Position numbers and translations under genes: made by a program. A DNA stretch of 64,000 nucleotides. Origin: an uncultured Tateyamaria sp. (lineage in GTDB: Bacteria; Pseudomonadota; Alphaproteobacteria; Rhodobacterales; Rhodobacteraceae). Shown in pieces: positions 28,610-36,817 of the stretch (its first letter is position 1; the number at the start of each line of letters is the position of its first letter). The DNA is taken from the NCBI RefSeq assembly GCF_947503415.1, contig NZ_CANNDS010000001.1, positions 1,212,501 through 1,276,500 on the forward strand. Reading direction: 5' to 3'. Below the pieces are notes generated by a model. It saw only the letters and a list, made by a program, of their open reading frames with translations, made no database searches and was not told the origin of the DNA.

Positions 28610-29075
28610 GGGCCACCAAACTCTCAAGCCGATCAGCCCAGCGCGAATCTGTCCATGTCAGTGTGGCTTCGCGCCCCTCGTCCTTCGCCTCTATTGCTAT
28701 CGTCAACGCGTTGGCGGGCGTCAGCGGACCAAGACGATCCGGCCACTCGACAAGGCATATGGCATCCTCAAAAGCATCCGTCAGGCCCAGCTCATCCACT
28801 TCGGTGTCGGCAGATACGCGGTACAGATCGGTGTGCCAAAGCGGTCCGTTTCGGGTTTCGTAAACCTGGACAAGGGTGAACGTCGGTGAAGGAACATCTT
28901 CGGCCGTAAGCAGCACGGATTGGATCAATGCGCGCGCGAAATGGGTCTTTCCAGCGCCCACGTCACCTTCAAGCAAAATCACGTCCCCAGGACGCAGCAG
29001 TGGACCAAGCGATGCACCGGCATAAGCCGTGTCATCGTCGGTTGGCCAATTGAGCGTGAAGGGCGTCGTGGTCAT
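28602..29075 (-). CDS. tsaE: tRNA t6A biosynthesis ATPase TsaE
   Basis: A 157-residue TsaE, the ATPase of the TsaBDE complex that makes threonylcarbamoyl-adenosine at A37 of ANN-decoding tRNAs. The P-loop is EGDVGAGKTHF, followed by the family PSPTFTLVQVY and HTDLYRV. TsaD is encoded elsewhere in this window (41657). The ATG at 29075 is chosen; one at 29081 is equally readable. It lies 44 bp after the DivL-like gene and leads amgK-murU-addB-addA. Confidence 0.93.
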   Translation of the reverse strand: MTTTPFTLNWPTDDDTAYAGASLGPLLRPGDVILLEGDVGAGKTHFARALIQSVLLTAEDVPSPTFTLVQVYETRNGPLWHTDLYRVSADTEVDELGLTDAFEDAICLVEWPDRLGPLTPANALTIAIEAKDEGREATLTWTDSRWADRLESLVAHA

Positions 29076-29119
29076 GTCCACAACCTACTGCCATCACCCG
29101 GCGCTGCAAGGTGGAATGG

Positions 29120-30661
29120 TCAGGTCAGCTCAGCATCTTTGCGGGCAGTTTCGGGCGCTGTTACTGAAAACCGTATGACAGTTGCCCCGGACGCAATGGG
29201 CGACACCTGCGCCCTGAGCGGACCATGTTGATGGTGCAGGACTTCGGCATCCCACATCGCACGCTCGCCAAGCTTCATGACGAAATCGCGCATATCCCCC
29301 CAGGCGGGATCTGGCACACATTTTTCCTGCCACGCTTGCAAACAGTCGACGATGGTCACGTCGGCAAAGCTGTTGTCCGGATCAAGCTTCCACATCTCTC
29401 TGTAGGAGGCATTGCAGAATGTCAGAACACCAGCAGACGAAAAGACAACCAGCGCATCCTCGAACGTGTCCATCAGCGATTGACCCAGTTCAAGCTCTGC
29501 CCGGAAGTTGCGGGTCAGCGATATCTCCGCGGTGATGTCTTCGATCAGGAACGCGATTGCGCCATCGGGATGTGGGCGCCCGCTGACGCGGTAGGTGTGA
29601 CCGGTATCGAGGTTCCACGTCTCATGATAGCTGCCATGGGAGGCCGCATTGATCATCGCGGAAATCTCTTGCCGCCATGATCCATAGTTCTTGGGTTCGG
29701 GCATCACTCGATTGTCGCGCAGTCGGTCAAAGAACGACAGCATATCGGGCCGCGCGCTCAGAAACTCCGCTGGCAGCGATGTCAGGTCCAGAAGGGCCGG
29801 ATTGAACAGCGCCAATTGACCATTCCGATCGAAAATCGCGAGGCCGATGGACAGCTGTGCAAAGGTTTTGGCAAGTGTTTGGACAAAGTTGCGCTGGGCT
29901 ACCTCGGCCTGAATGACGGCATTGATGTCGACGGCGTGGAACACAGTCGTAGACCCCGCTTGGGTCGCTGTGACATTGTACCATTCCGTTGTGCCGTTAC
30001 GGTCCATTTTGACAGGCACCCGCACCGAGGATTTGCCTGTCATGTCGATGGGCGTGAAGTCAAACACGACCGGAACTTCGTTGTTGTCCGTTCCATGCAC
30101 CGCGCGTTCCAGCGTGTCATATGCGGTGTTGCGCCATGTGATGCTTTGGTTCTGGTCGACCAGCCAGATCGGATAAGGGGCCGCAATTGCAGCAAGGCGC
30201 AAGGTATCCAGCTCAGACGCGAGCGATTGCATGACGTGTTTCGTACTTGCGTCGACTGACACGTGATCATCAATCTCGACGCGTGTCATGTCGTCTTCGC
30301 GGTGCAATCGCAGCACGGCCGAATCGTCCGGACGCGCGGCTTGCAGGGTGAGAGTTTCGACGGTTTGAATGTCACCTTCGTCCGGCAGTCCAGGGAAACG
30401 AGCATTCAGTCCAGCCTTCAACGCCTGCCAATCGGTGATGTCGGGGCTGCGCTGCATCGTGGTTTCGGCCTCATGCGAAGCATGCTCCAAATCCACGCCA
30501 TCAAACAGAAAAGACATGGGGTCCGATGTGCCGGGCGATGCGTCGTGGGTGGCGGTTGCGGGAGAGCGACCGAGGTACAGGATGCCGACAACAACCGCGC
30601 AAAGCGCAGCGCTGAACACCACAAACATCTCGACAACCATCATTCCGCGACCTTTCGCCAC
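29120..30661 (-). CDS. DivL-like multi-PAS membrane protein lacking a kinase domain
   Basis: A 513-residue protein with one N-terminal membrane segment (about 8-30), then at least three PAS modules: around 155-245 (PIWLVDQNQSITWRN), 265-375 (GLAIFDRNGQLALFN) and 395-480 (DALVVFSSAGVLTFCN). It ends shortly after the last PAS, with no H-box or Y-box, no N/G-boxes, and only 44 bp before tsaE, so no kinase is encoded. In Caulobacter the tsaE-adjacent gene is divL, a multi-PAS tyrosine pseudokinase of the CckA-CtrA pathway. Position and PAS order suggest this is its kinase-less counterpart. A perfect CtrA box lies 28 bp upstream. Confidence 0.75.
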   Translation of the reverse strand: MAKGRGMMVVEMFVVFSAALCAVVVGILYLGRSPATATHDASPGTSDPMSFLFDGVDLEHASHEAETTMQRSPDITDWQALKAGLNARFPGLPDEGDIQTVETLTLQAARPDDSAVLRLHREDDMTRVEIDDHVSVDASTKHVMQSLASELDTLRLAAIAAPYPIWLVDQNQSITWRNTAYDTLERAVHGTDNNEVPVVFDFTPIDMTGKSSVRVPVKMDRNGTTEWYNVTATQAGSTTVFHAVDINAVIQAEVAQRNFVQTLAKTFAQLSIGLAIFDRNGQLALFNPALLDLTSLPAEFLSARPDMLSFFDRLRDNRVMPEPKNYGSWRQEISAMINAASHGSYHETWNLDTGHTYRVSGRPHPDGAIAFLIEDITAEISLTRNFRAELELGQSLMDTFEDALVVFSSAGVLTFCNASYREMWKLDPDNSFADVTIVDCLQAWQEKCVPDPAWGDMRDFVMKLGERAMWDAEVLHHQHGPLRAQVSPIASGATVIRFSVTAPETARKDAELT

Positions 30662-30688
30662 CCGCGGGAGAGTATTCGGTAAGGATGG

Positions 30689-30703
30689 TTAACGCAGGCT
30701 TAA
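30689..30703. promoter_or_regulatory. Perfect CtrA box upstream of the DivL-like gene
   Basis: TTAACGCAGGCTTAA is an exact TTAA-N7-TTAA site. It lies between the regB stop and the DivL-like start codon, 28 bp upstream of that start, where it would overlap the promoter. CtrA control is inferred. Confidence 0.7.
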
Positions 30704-30716
30704 CGCGTGGTCGGTT

Positions 30717-32114
30717 TCAAACCTCTATGCGCTCATTTCTTCCAATCGACAGGGCGTTTTCGCCCACACGGGCGTCCACTTTTTGACGTGGCCACACCAC
30801 TTCGACAATCGCCCCGATATGCGTATCGCCGGGCTCCCACGTTCCATAAGGGTCTGCACCATTGGCAAAAGTGAGTTCTGCGCCGGATCGTTCAAGCAAT
30901 GTCTTGGCGATGAACAAGCCCAGTCCCATTCCCTCGTATTCCGGGCGCTGCGCGCGTTCTGATGATGTTTTTCGCCGCCGAACAAACGGATCACCAATGC
31001 GTCCCAAAAGCTGCGGAGGAAATCCGCGGCCATCGTCCATGATGCGGATCGTGATTTCGTCTTTGGTCCAGTGCGCTTCGATCCAGACGGTGGCGCGGGC
31101 AAAGTCGACTGCGTTTTGGACAAGATTGCGCAGGCCATGGATGATTTCGGGCTGTCGCAGGATGGCGGGTTGGTCAATTTCATCACCTGCGTCCGGGTCA
31201 TGGATGTATTCAACGACCTTGCCACGCTGCGTGTGTGGTTCAGCGGCCTCTTGCACCACCGTCATCAACGGGGCCTGGCGCAGGTGCAGGTCATCTTTGC
31301 CTGCACGGCCCATGTCGCGCAGGATATCCCGGCAACGATCAGCCTGTTCGCGGATCAGAGCTGCGTCTTCCTTCAATTCCGGCCTGTCATCCAGCTCTTC
31401 GAGCAATTCGGCGCTTGTCAGCTTGATGGTGGCAAGTGGGGTGCCCAACTCGTGCGCGGCAGCGGCCACAACGCCGCCAAGGTCGGTCAGTTTCTGTTCC
31501 CGTGAGAGGGCCAATTGTGTGGCCGACAGTGCGTCCGACATCGAATGAATCTCTGACGTGACGCGGCGGGAATAGAGGCCGATGAAGCAGATCGCGATGA
31601 CCAGGGCGATCCAGTTTCCAAAAACAAACAGGTCTGGAATGCGCAGGATGAAGCCCTGCTGGGTGCGAAGGGGCAGATGGAAATCGGATAAGACTGTCAC
31701 GATAACGATGGCCGTGGCGCCCACCAACAACGTGGACCGTGTGGTCAGGACGGCCGCCGAAATGGTGACGGGTCCAAGAAGCAGAAGGGCAAAGGGATTG
31801 TGCAATCCACCTGTCAGGAACAGAAGGAACCCAAGCTGCAATACATCGAAGAGGACCATCAGCAGGTTCTCAAACTCGTTCAGGCGTTTGTTTTCCGGGA
31901 AAACGAAGATGGCGATCAGGTTGCCGATCACCGAAACACCGACGGCGAGATAGCACAGGCCCAGCTCAAGCTGCAGGCCGTACAGGCGCTGCGCCACGGT
32001 CAACGCAACAAGCTGACCAACGATGGCGACCCAACGCAACAGGATCATCGTCCGCAAGCGAATCCAGTTGGATCTTTGTTGGCCGGTCAGCAGGCCAATG
32101 TCAGGTTGCGCCAT
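30717..32114 (-). CDS. regB: Redox-sensing histidine kinase RegB/PrrB
   Basis: A 465-residue membrane histidine kinase of the RegB/PrrB/ActS family. Six hydrophobic segments fill residues ~20-185 and contain the ubiquinone-associated GGLHNPFALLLLGPV. The H-box is AAAHELGTPLATIKL, the redox Cys lies in ADRCRDILRDMG, and the ATPase domain has DDGRGFPP and EGMGLGLFIAKTLL. It phosphorylates RegA in response to redox state, controlling respiration, carbon and energy genes and, where present, photosynthesis. It is divergent from senC-regA. Confidence 0.96.
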   Translation of the reverse strand: MAQPDIGLLTGQQRSNWIRLRTMILLRWVAIVGQLVALTVAQRLYGLQLELGLCYLAVGVSVIGNLIAIFVFPENKRLNEFENLLMVLFDVLQLGFLLFLTGGLHNPFALLLLGPVTISAAVLTTRSTLLVGATAIVIVTVLSDFHLPLRTQQGFILRIPDLFVFGNWIALVIAICFIGLYSRRVTSEIHSMSDALSATQLALSREQKLTDLGGVVAAAAHELGTPLATIKLTSAELLEELDDRPELKEDAALIREQADRCRDILRDMGRAGKDDLHLRQAPLMTVVQEAAEPHTQRGKVVEYIHDPDAGDEIDQPAILRQPEIIHGLRNLVQNAVDFARATVWIEAHWTKDEITIRIMDDGRGFPPQLLGRIGDPFVRRRKTSSERAQRPEYEGMGLGLFIAKTLLERSGAELTFANGADPYGTWEPGDTHIGAIVEVVWPRQKVDARVGENALSIGRNERIEV

Positions 32115-32157
32115 TGTGTCACTTCTTCGTTTATTGAACTCAGGCCGGGGATTGATA

Positions 32158-32176
32158 GCTAGGGTATAACCCTAGC
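32158..32176. promoter_or_regulatory. Inverted repeat in the regB-senC divergent promoter region
   Basis: GCTAGGGT-ATA-ACCCTAGC is a perfect 8-bp inverted repeat with a 3-bp spacer, ending 13 bp before the senC ATG and just upstream of its CGGAGG-like ribosome site. It could be an operator for the divergent pair or an RNA hairpin near the ribosome site. Confidence 0.6.
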
Positions 32177-32189
32177 CCGGAGGCCGAAC

Positions 32190-32810
32190 ATGACCCGTAT
32201 CATCGCACCCGTTGCCGCCATTGTCGCCGCCCTTTTTCTTGGGGGCATCTGGTGGGTGACCCAATCGGGTGGAGAAGAGACAGCCTTTGCCCAATGCGGT
32301 GCCACCCAGATCGCGGGTGACGGCAATCAGATCGGCGGCCCGTTCGAGTTGGTCAATGCCGAAGGGCAAACCGTGACGGACACAGATGTGATCACCGAAC
32401 CAAGCCTGATCTATTTTGGCTACACATTCTGCCCCGACGTGTGCCCGCTGGACACGGCCCGCAATGCCGAAGCCGTGGATGTACTGGCCGAACGCGGCAT
32501 GTCGGTGACGCCCATTTTCATCACCGTTGATCCGGAACGCGATACACCTGAAGTCGTTGGAGATTTCGCCTATAACTTGCATGAAAAGATGATTGGCCTC
32601 ACCGGAACGCTTGAGCAAACGGATGCAGCAAGCAAGACCTATCGCACGTATTACAAGGCCCATGACAAGTCGGACGAGTTCTACCTCGTGGATCATTCGA
32701 CCTTCACCTATCTCGTTTTGCCGGAACATGGATTTGTCGAGTTTTTCCGCCGTGACGTCAGCGCAGACACCATGGCGGACCGGGTTTCCTGCTTTGTGGA
32801 AAATGCCTGA
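32190..32810 (+). CDS. senC: SCO1/SenC/PrrC family copper chaperone-like protein
   Basis: A 206-residue membrane-anchored SCO protein. An N-terminal segment (about 5-24) anchors a periplasmic thioredoxin-fold domain with the copper-binding TFCPDVCPLD (CxxxC) and a late His in LVDHSTFTYL. SenC/PrrC helps assemble the CuA centre of cytochrome oxidase and modulates RegB signalling in Rhodobacter. It sits in the classic place between regB and regA, 83 bp before the regA start. Confidence 0.95.
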   Translation: MTRIIAPVAAIVAALFLGGIWWVTQSGGEETAFAQCGATQIAGDGNQIGGPFELVNAEGQTVTDTDVITEPSLIYFGYTFCPDVCPLDTARNAEAVDVLAERGMSVTPIFITVDPERDTPEVVGDFAYNLHEKMIGLTGTLEQTDAASKTYRTYYKAHDKSDEFYLVDHSTFTYLVLPEHGFVEFFRRDVSADTMADRVSCFVENA

Positions 32811-32893
32811 TATCGCGGAATAATTTGACCAAGGTCCCTGCGCGCGCCATATTCTGCGTCAGCCAGAATAATAAGCGGGAACTGGAGAATTCG

Positions 32894-33448
32894 ATGGCCG
32901 AAGCAGCACAGCAGGAATTGGGAGAGGACAAAACTCTCTTATTGGTTGACGACGACGAACCGTTTCTGCGGCGGCTGGCGAAGGCCATGGAAAAACGCGG
33001 GTTCGAGATTGAAACGGCCGACAGCGTGACCGCTGGCAAGGCCATCGCGACGGCGCGCCCACCGGCCTATGCCGTGGTGGACTTGCGTCTTGAGGACGGC
33101 AATGGGCTGGATGTGGTCGAGGTGTTGCGTGACCGCAGGCCGGATGCGCGTGTGGTTGTCCTGACCGGCTATGGTGCCATCGCGACGGCTGTGGCTGCGG
33201 TGAAAATCGGCGCGACTGACTATCTGTCGAAGCCCGCGGATGCGACGGATATCACCAACGCACTGCTGGCCACGGGTGATGATCTGCCACCCCCGCCCGA
33301 AAACCCGATGAGCGCCGACCGCGTGCGCTGGGAGCATATCCAGCGTGTCTATGAACTGTGTGATCGCAACGTGTCAGAGACGGCGCGGCGGTTGAATATG
33401 CACCGCCGGACGCTGCAGCGCATTTTGGCGAAACGCTCGCCTCGTTGA
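32894..33448 (+). CDS. regA: Redox response regulator RegA/PrrA
   Basis: A 184-residue response regulator. The receiver domain has LLLVDDDEPF, the phospho-acceptor Asp in VVDLRLEDGNGLD, the conserved Thr in VVLTGYG and Lys in YLSKPAD. A Pro-rich linker (PPPPEN) leads to the Fis-type helix-turn-helix SETARRLNMHRRTLQRIL, nearly invariant in this family. I start at ATG 32894 with GGAG upstream; a non-ATG frame from 32825 adds 23 residues. No hvrA-like gene follows, unlike the Rhodobacter capsulatus cluster. Confidence 0.97.
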   Translation: MAEAAQQELGEDKTLLLVDDDEPFLRRLAKAMEKRGFEIETADSVTAGKAIATARPPAYAVVDLRLEDGNGLDVVEVLRDRRPDARVVVLTGYGAIATAVAAVKIGATDYLSKPADATDITNALLATGDDLPPPPENPMSADRVRWEHIQRVYELCDRNVSETARRLNMHRRTLQRILAKRSPR

Positions 33449-33457
33449 CAGGTTCAA

Positions 33458-33475
33458 GGGGGCCGTGTGGCCCCC
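33458..33475 (+). terminator. Possible terminator hairpin after regA
   Basis: GGGGGCC (33458-33464) and GGCCCCC (33469-33475) form a strong GC hairpin 10 bp after the regA stop, but without a T-run, so it may instead stabilise the 3' end. Confidence 0.5.
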
Positions 33476-33583
33476 GACCTGCGCCCTCCCCCCGAGGAAT
33501 TTTCTGGAACAGAGACGGGTTGGATGCACGGTTGTGCGCCCACCCGTAGATTTCAATTTCTGAAATCTGTGGCCGCTGCATAG

Positions 33584-33640
33584 GGTGTCACCCCCCGTGC
33601 ACCCTGCGTACACCCCCTGTGCACCCCCACCGTGAAGGTG
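33584..33640. repeat. Short imperfect C-rich repeats (GTGCACCC-like)
   Basis: The gap between convergent regA and the acetyltransferase holds iterated C-rich units related to GTGCACCC and GTACACCC (four or five imperfect copies in about 55 bp). No gene is visible. The copies are diverged and the function is unknown. Confidence 0.4.
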
Positions 33641-33662
33641 GCGTAACGATGCGTTAACGAAA

Positions 33663-34148
33663 TCAGAGGTCGTAGCGCTTGAGGATCTTGTCCACTTTCT
33701 GGCCGTTCGCCATCTCGTAATCTTCGATGCGGCCGTAATCCTGAAATCCGCGCGACTGGTAATAGATGAGCCCACCGTCATTGTCGGCGCGGATATTGGC
33801 ATTGATCCATGTGTAACCAAGGTCTTTGGCCGCATTGCGGGTGGCGTCGAACAGTTTTGATCCGATGCCGAGCCCGGTCTGGCCCACCTGGACAAACGTG
33901 GCAATCTCTGCCGCTTCGGGCGGCAGGTAGTCGGTGCCGCTTGCGATCCATTGAAAGCCCACCACACGTTCGGCGTTGTCCACGGCCACATGCCAGGCCG
34001 CGCGCCCTTTTTCCGCCATCCACTGGGCCAGATCGTCGCCGGAAACTTTGGTGGTGATCGCCGTTGTGCCACCTTCTTCGATGATGGTGTTGAGCAGTTC
34101 GGCCATGGAGGGGGCGTCGAGTGCGATGGCGCGGCGGACGTTGATCAT
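33663..34148 (-). CDS. GNAT family N-acetyltransferase
   Basis: A 161-residue GNAT acetyltransferase. The acetyl-CoA loop region is TFVQVGQTGLGIGSKLF, followed by the NANIRADNDGGLIYYQSRGF segment that marks the final strands of the fold. The acceptor substrate cannot be told. Its start overlaps the stop of the upstream HD-domain gene (ATGA), so the pair is one operon. Confidence 0.85.
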   Translation of the reverse strand: MINVRRAIALDAPSMAELLNTIIEEGGTTAITTKVSGDDLAQWMAEKGRAAWHVAVDNAERVVGFQWIASGTDYLPPEAAEIATFVQVGQTGLGIGSKLFDATRNAAKDLGYTWINANIRADNDGGLIYYQSRGFQDYGRIEDYEMANGQKVDKILKRYDL

Positions 34149-34741
34149 GTGCAGTGCTCCAGCAATTCGGCGTGTCGGGCGGTGAATGCGTTTCGGGTTT
34201 CGACCGGCGGGCGCAGGACAATCTGCAAGGCGTCGATCAGGGTGAGGTCCGGTTTGCCAAAGAATTTACTGGCCTCGCCTTCGGTAAATCCGGCGATCTG
34301 GGTGGCTTCCATCCAGGCGCTGATCTTGTCCGCCTTCTTGATCTGGCGCTTGATCGCTTGCGGCACCTTGGCGGGCAGGCCAAAGCGGATATGGACCGCC
34401 GCCTCGAGCCGGTCATCCAGATCCTTATAGCCCGGTCCAACGGCGGCCTTCACGGGCGAGATCATGTCGCCAATCACGTATTCCGGTGCGTCGTGCAGGA
34501 GGGCCGCCAATCGCCATTTTGCCGGGGCCTTGGGCGCGATGCGTCCAAACAATGTCTCAACCAGCAAGGAATGCTCTGCCACTGAATAGGCATAGTCGCC
34601 TGCCGTCTGCCCATTCCAGCGCGCGACAAAGGCAAGGCCGTGGGCGATGTCCTCAATCTCGATATCCATGGGGGTCGGGTCCAGCAGGTCGAGCCTGCGG
34701 CCTGACAGCATGCGCTGCCATGCGCGGGGTTGTTTGGCCAT
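34145..34741 (-). CDS. HD-domain phosphohydrolase (YfbR/5'-nucleotidase-like)
   Basis: A 198-residue HD-superfamily protein with HSLLVE and the metal-binding LHDAPEYVIGDM, followed by a helical region. It resembles the 5'-deoxynucleotidase YfbR group, but the substrate is inferred only from fold. I start at ATG 34741, which has GGAGG at good spacing; an upstream open frame to 35296 runs antisense through the next gene and is not real. It is coupled to the acetyltransferase gene by a 4-bp overlap. Confidence 0.85.
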   Translation of the reverse strand: MAKQPRAWQRMLSGRRLDLLDPTPMDIEIEDIAHGLAFVARWNGQTAGDYAYSVAEHSLLVETLFGRIAPKAPAKWRLAALLHDAPEYVIGDMISPVKAAVGPGYKDLDDRLEAAVHIRFGLPAKVPQAIKRQIKKADKISAWMEATQIAGFTEGEASKFFGKPDLTLIDALQIVLRPPVETRNAFTARHAELLEHCT

Positions 34742-34891
34742 GTCGCCTCCGATCTTGGCGTGTCCTAGCGCAGGCGTGCGCTGCTTGGAAGGATCGCGTG
34801 TCCAGACGCCCACCTTCACCGCACGAAGCTGAAATGCAAGTTCGCGGGAACCTAAAAGACGCGGCAGCGTTTTCTGTGAAAGGAAGAGAGT

Positions 34892-35248
34892 ATGAAACGC
34901 ACCATCGCACTTGTCCTCGCAGCTTTTATCCCGGCCACGGCCGCGTCTGCCGATCCTGTCTGCATGCTTGCAGCAGAAATGGAGGCGGCCCTGATCGATT
35001 GGTACGCCGAAGCACCGGTTGAGGGGGCTTGGGTCGATGCACAGCAACTCTGGGCGTCCGAGGCGACCGGTACATGGACCTTGATGGAGTTGAACGGTGA
35101 CGGAACGGCCTGCGTCCTCAGTCAGGGTGACAACTGGCAGGCTGGCGATGATGCCCTGATTGCGCTTGGCCGGTCCCTGGAGTCGCAGGACGGTGGTTCC
35201 GCATCCGCGATTGCCTTTCTGGACATGCTGCAAGCTGACGCATCCTGA
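34892..35248 (+). CDS. Small secreted hypothetical protein
   Basis: A 118-residue protein with a clear signal peptide (KRTIALVLAAFIPATAASA|DP) and two cysteines in the mature part, at about 24 and 74, which might form a disulfide. The mature part is acidic and contains LIDWY and WTLMELNGDG. I do not recognise the family. An AAGGA-type ribosome site precedes the ATG, and the gene stands 112 bp before ahcY on the same strand. Confidence 0.75.
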   Translation: MKRTIALVLAAFIPATAASADPVCMLAAEMEAALIDWYAEAPVEGAWVDAQQLWASEATGTWTLMELNGDGTACVLSQGDNWQAGDDALIALGRSLESQDGGSASAIAFLDMLQADAS

Positions 35249-35360
35249 TACAATTTTGTCATCGGCGACCGTGCCGCGCAGCAGCCGAATTTCCACATGA
35301 TTGCCCCTTGGGGGGTCCGGTGTTATCTGCCTTTCAACCCGATTTGAAAGGACAGAACAG

Positions 35361-36749
35361 ATGACACAAGATTACGTCGTAAAAGATATCGCCTTGGCCG
35401 ATTATGGTCGCAAGGAATTGGACATTGCCGAAACGGAAATGCCGGGCCTGATGGCCTGCCGCGAAGAGTACGGTGAAAGCAAACCGTTGGCCGGTGCGCG
35501 CATTGTCGGGTCCCTTCACATGACGATCCAGACCGCTGTTCTGATCGAAACGCTGGTCGAACTGGGCGCCGATGTGCGCTGGGCCTCGTGCAACATCTTT
35601 TCGACGCAGGACCATGCGGCTGCGGCCATCGCGGCCAGTGGAACGCCGGTCTTTGCCATCAAGGGTCAGTCGCTGGAAGAGCATTGGGATTACCTGGACA
35701 AGTCGTTCCAGTTCGAAGATGGCCCGAACATGATCCTCGACGATGGGGGCGACGCGACCCTTTACGTTCTGCTCGGGGCTCGTGCTGAAGCAGGCGAAGA
35801 CGTCATTGCCGTGCCCACTTCCGAAGAAGAAGAGGTGATCAAGAAGCAGATCGCCAAGCGGATGGCGCAAAGCCCCGGTTGGTTCACCAAACTGCGTGAT
35901 CAGATCAAGGGCGTGTCGGAAGAGACCACCACCGGTGTGAACCGTCTGTACCAGCTGGTGCGCGACGGGCAGTTGCCATTTCCCGCGATCAACGTGAACG
36001 ACAGCGTCACCAAGTCGAAGTTCGACAACAAGTATGGCTGCAAGGAATCGCTGGTCGATGGCATCCGCCGCGCCACCGACACCATGATGGCCGGCAAGAC
36101 CGCCGTGGTCATGGGCTATGGCGATGTTGGCAAAGGATCGGCCGCCTCGCTGGCCGGTGCTGGTGCCCGCGTGATCGTGACCGAAGTGGACCCGATCTGC
36201 GCGCTGCAGGCGGCCATGGACGGCTTTCAGGTCACCACGCTGGAGGATGTTGTCAGCACCGCCGACATCTTTGTCACCACCACCGGCAACAAGGACGTGA
36301 TCCGCATCGAGCACATGCGCGAGATGAAGGACATGGCCATCGTCGGCAACATCGGCCACTTCGACAATGAAATTCAGGTGGCGAACCTGAAGAACCACAA
36401 GTGGACCAACATCAAGGAACAGGTGGACATGATCGAGATGCCAAACGGCAATCGCCTGATCCTGCTGTCCGAAGGTCGTTTGCTGAACCTTGGCAATGCC
36501 ACCGGCCACCCATCCTTTGTGATGTCTGCGTCCTTCACCAATCAGGTGCTGGCGCAGATCGAACTGTGGACCAAGGGTGATGAATACAAGAACGACGTCT
36601 ACATCCTGCCCAAGCATCTGGATGAGAAAGTCGCCCGTCTGCATCTGGACCGGATTGGCGTGAAGCTGACCCAGATGGATCCCGAACAGGCCTCGTACAT
36701 CGGTGTGTCGCCCGACGGGCCGTTCAAGCCGGAACACTACCGCTACTAA
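35361..36749 (+). CDS. ahcY: Adenosylhomocysteinase (SAH hydrolase)
   Basis: A 462-residue SAH hydrolase converting S-adenosylhomocysteine to adenosine and homocysteine, recycling the product of methyltransferases. Visible signatures: [16 protein letters not shown], the [18 protein letters not shown] segment, the NAD-binding [13 protein letters not shown] and the C-terminal KPEHYRY. The start at 35361 follows AAAGGACAG; a longer frame from 35301 is not needed. In Rhodobacter capsulatus ahcY also lies near regA. It ends at two stacked hairpins. Confidence 0.97.
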   Translation: MTQDYVVKDIALADYGRKELDIAETEMPGLMACREEYGESKPLAGARIVGSLHMTIQTAVLIETLVELGADVRWASCNIFSTQDHAAAAIAASGTPVFAIKGQSLEEHWDYLDKSFQFEDGPNMILDDGGDATLYVLLGARAEAGEDVIAVPTSEEEEVIKKQIAKRMAQSPGWFTKLRDQIKGVSEETTTGVNRLYQLVRDGQLPFPAINVNDSVTKSKFDNKYGCKESLVDGIRRATDTMMAGKTAVVMGYGDVGKGSAASLAGAGARVIVTEVDPICALQAAMDGFQVTTLEDVVSTADIFVTTTGNKDVIRIEHMREMKDMAIVGNIGHFDNEIQVANLKNHKWTNIKEQVDMIEMPNGNRLILLSEGRLLNLGNATGHPSFVMSASFTNQVLAQIELWTKGDEYKNDVYILPKHLDEKVARLHLDRIGVKLTQMDPEQASYIGVSPDGPFKPEHYRY

Positions 36750-36754
36750 AGAAA

Positions 36755-36778
36755 ACGGGCGGGGATGTCCCCGCCCGT
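36755..36778 (+). terminator. First hairpin after ahcY
   Basis: ACGGGCGGGGA and TCCCCGCCCGT form an 11-bp perfect stem with a 2-nt apex immediately after the ahcY stop, without a T-run. It may stabilise the transcript end ahead of the true terminator. Confidence 0.7.
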
Positions 36779-36792
36779 CAGTCGCTTTGAAA

Positions 36793-36817
36793 GGTCGCGC
36801 GTTGCGCGGCCTTTTTT
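36793..36817 (+). terminator. Rho-independent terminator of ahcY
   Basis: GGTCGCGC and GCGCGGCC arms are followed by six Ts (36812-36817). The T-run reaches into the last codon of the convergent polysaccharide-export gene. Confidence 0.88.

Noticed and set aside
33643..33657. GTAA-CGATGCG-TTAA as a fourth CtrA box
   Set aside because: It has one mismatch and lies at the 3' ends of two convergent genes, so no promoter is expected there.
34742..35296. N-terminal extension of the HD-domain protein to 35296
   Set aside because: The extension runs antisense to the secreted-protein gene, and a GGAGG site supports the start at 34741.
35249..35360. A possible SAH or SAM riboswitch before ahcY
   Set aside because: The 112-bp leader has a small C/G hairpin but I could not match the conserved core of the SAH or SAM/SAH riboswitch classes.
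35334..36737. A 467-codon open frame antisense to ahcY
   Set aside because: Same cause: ahcY covers the whole stretch with strong family motifs, and the antisense protein has no plausible domain.
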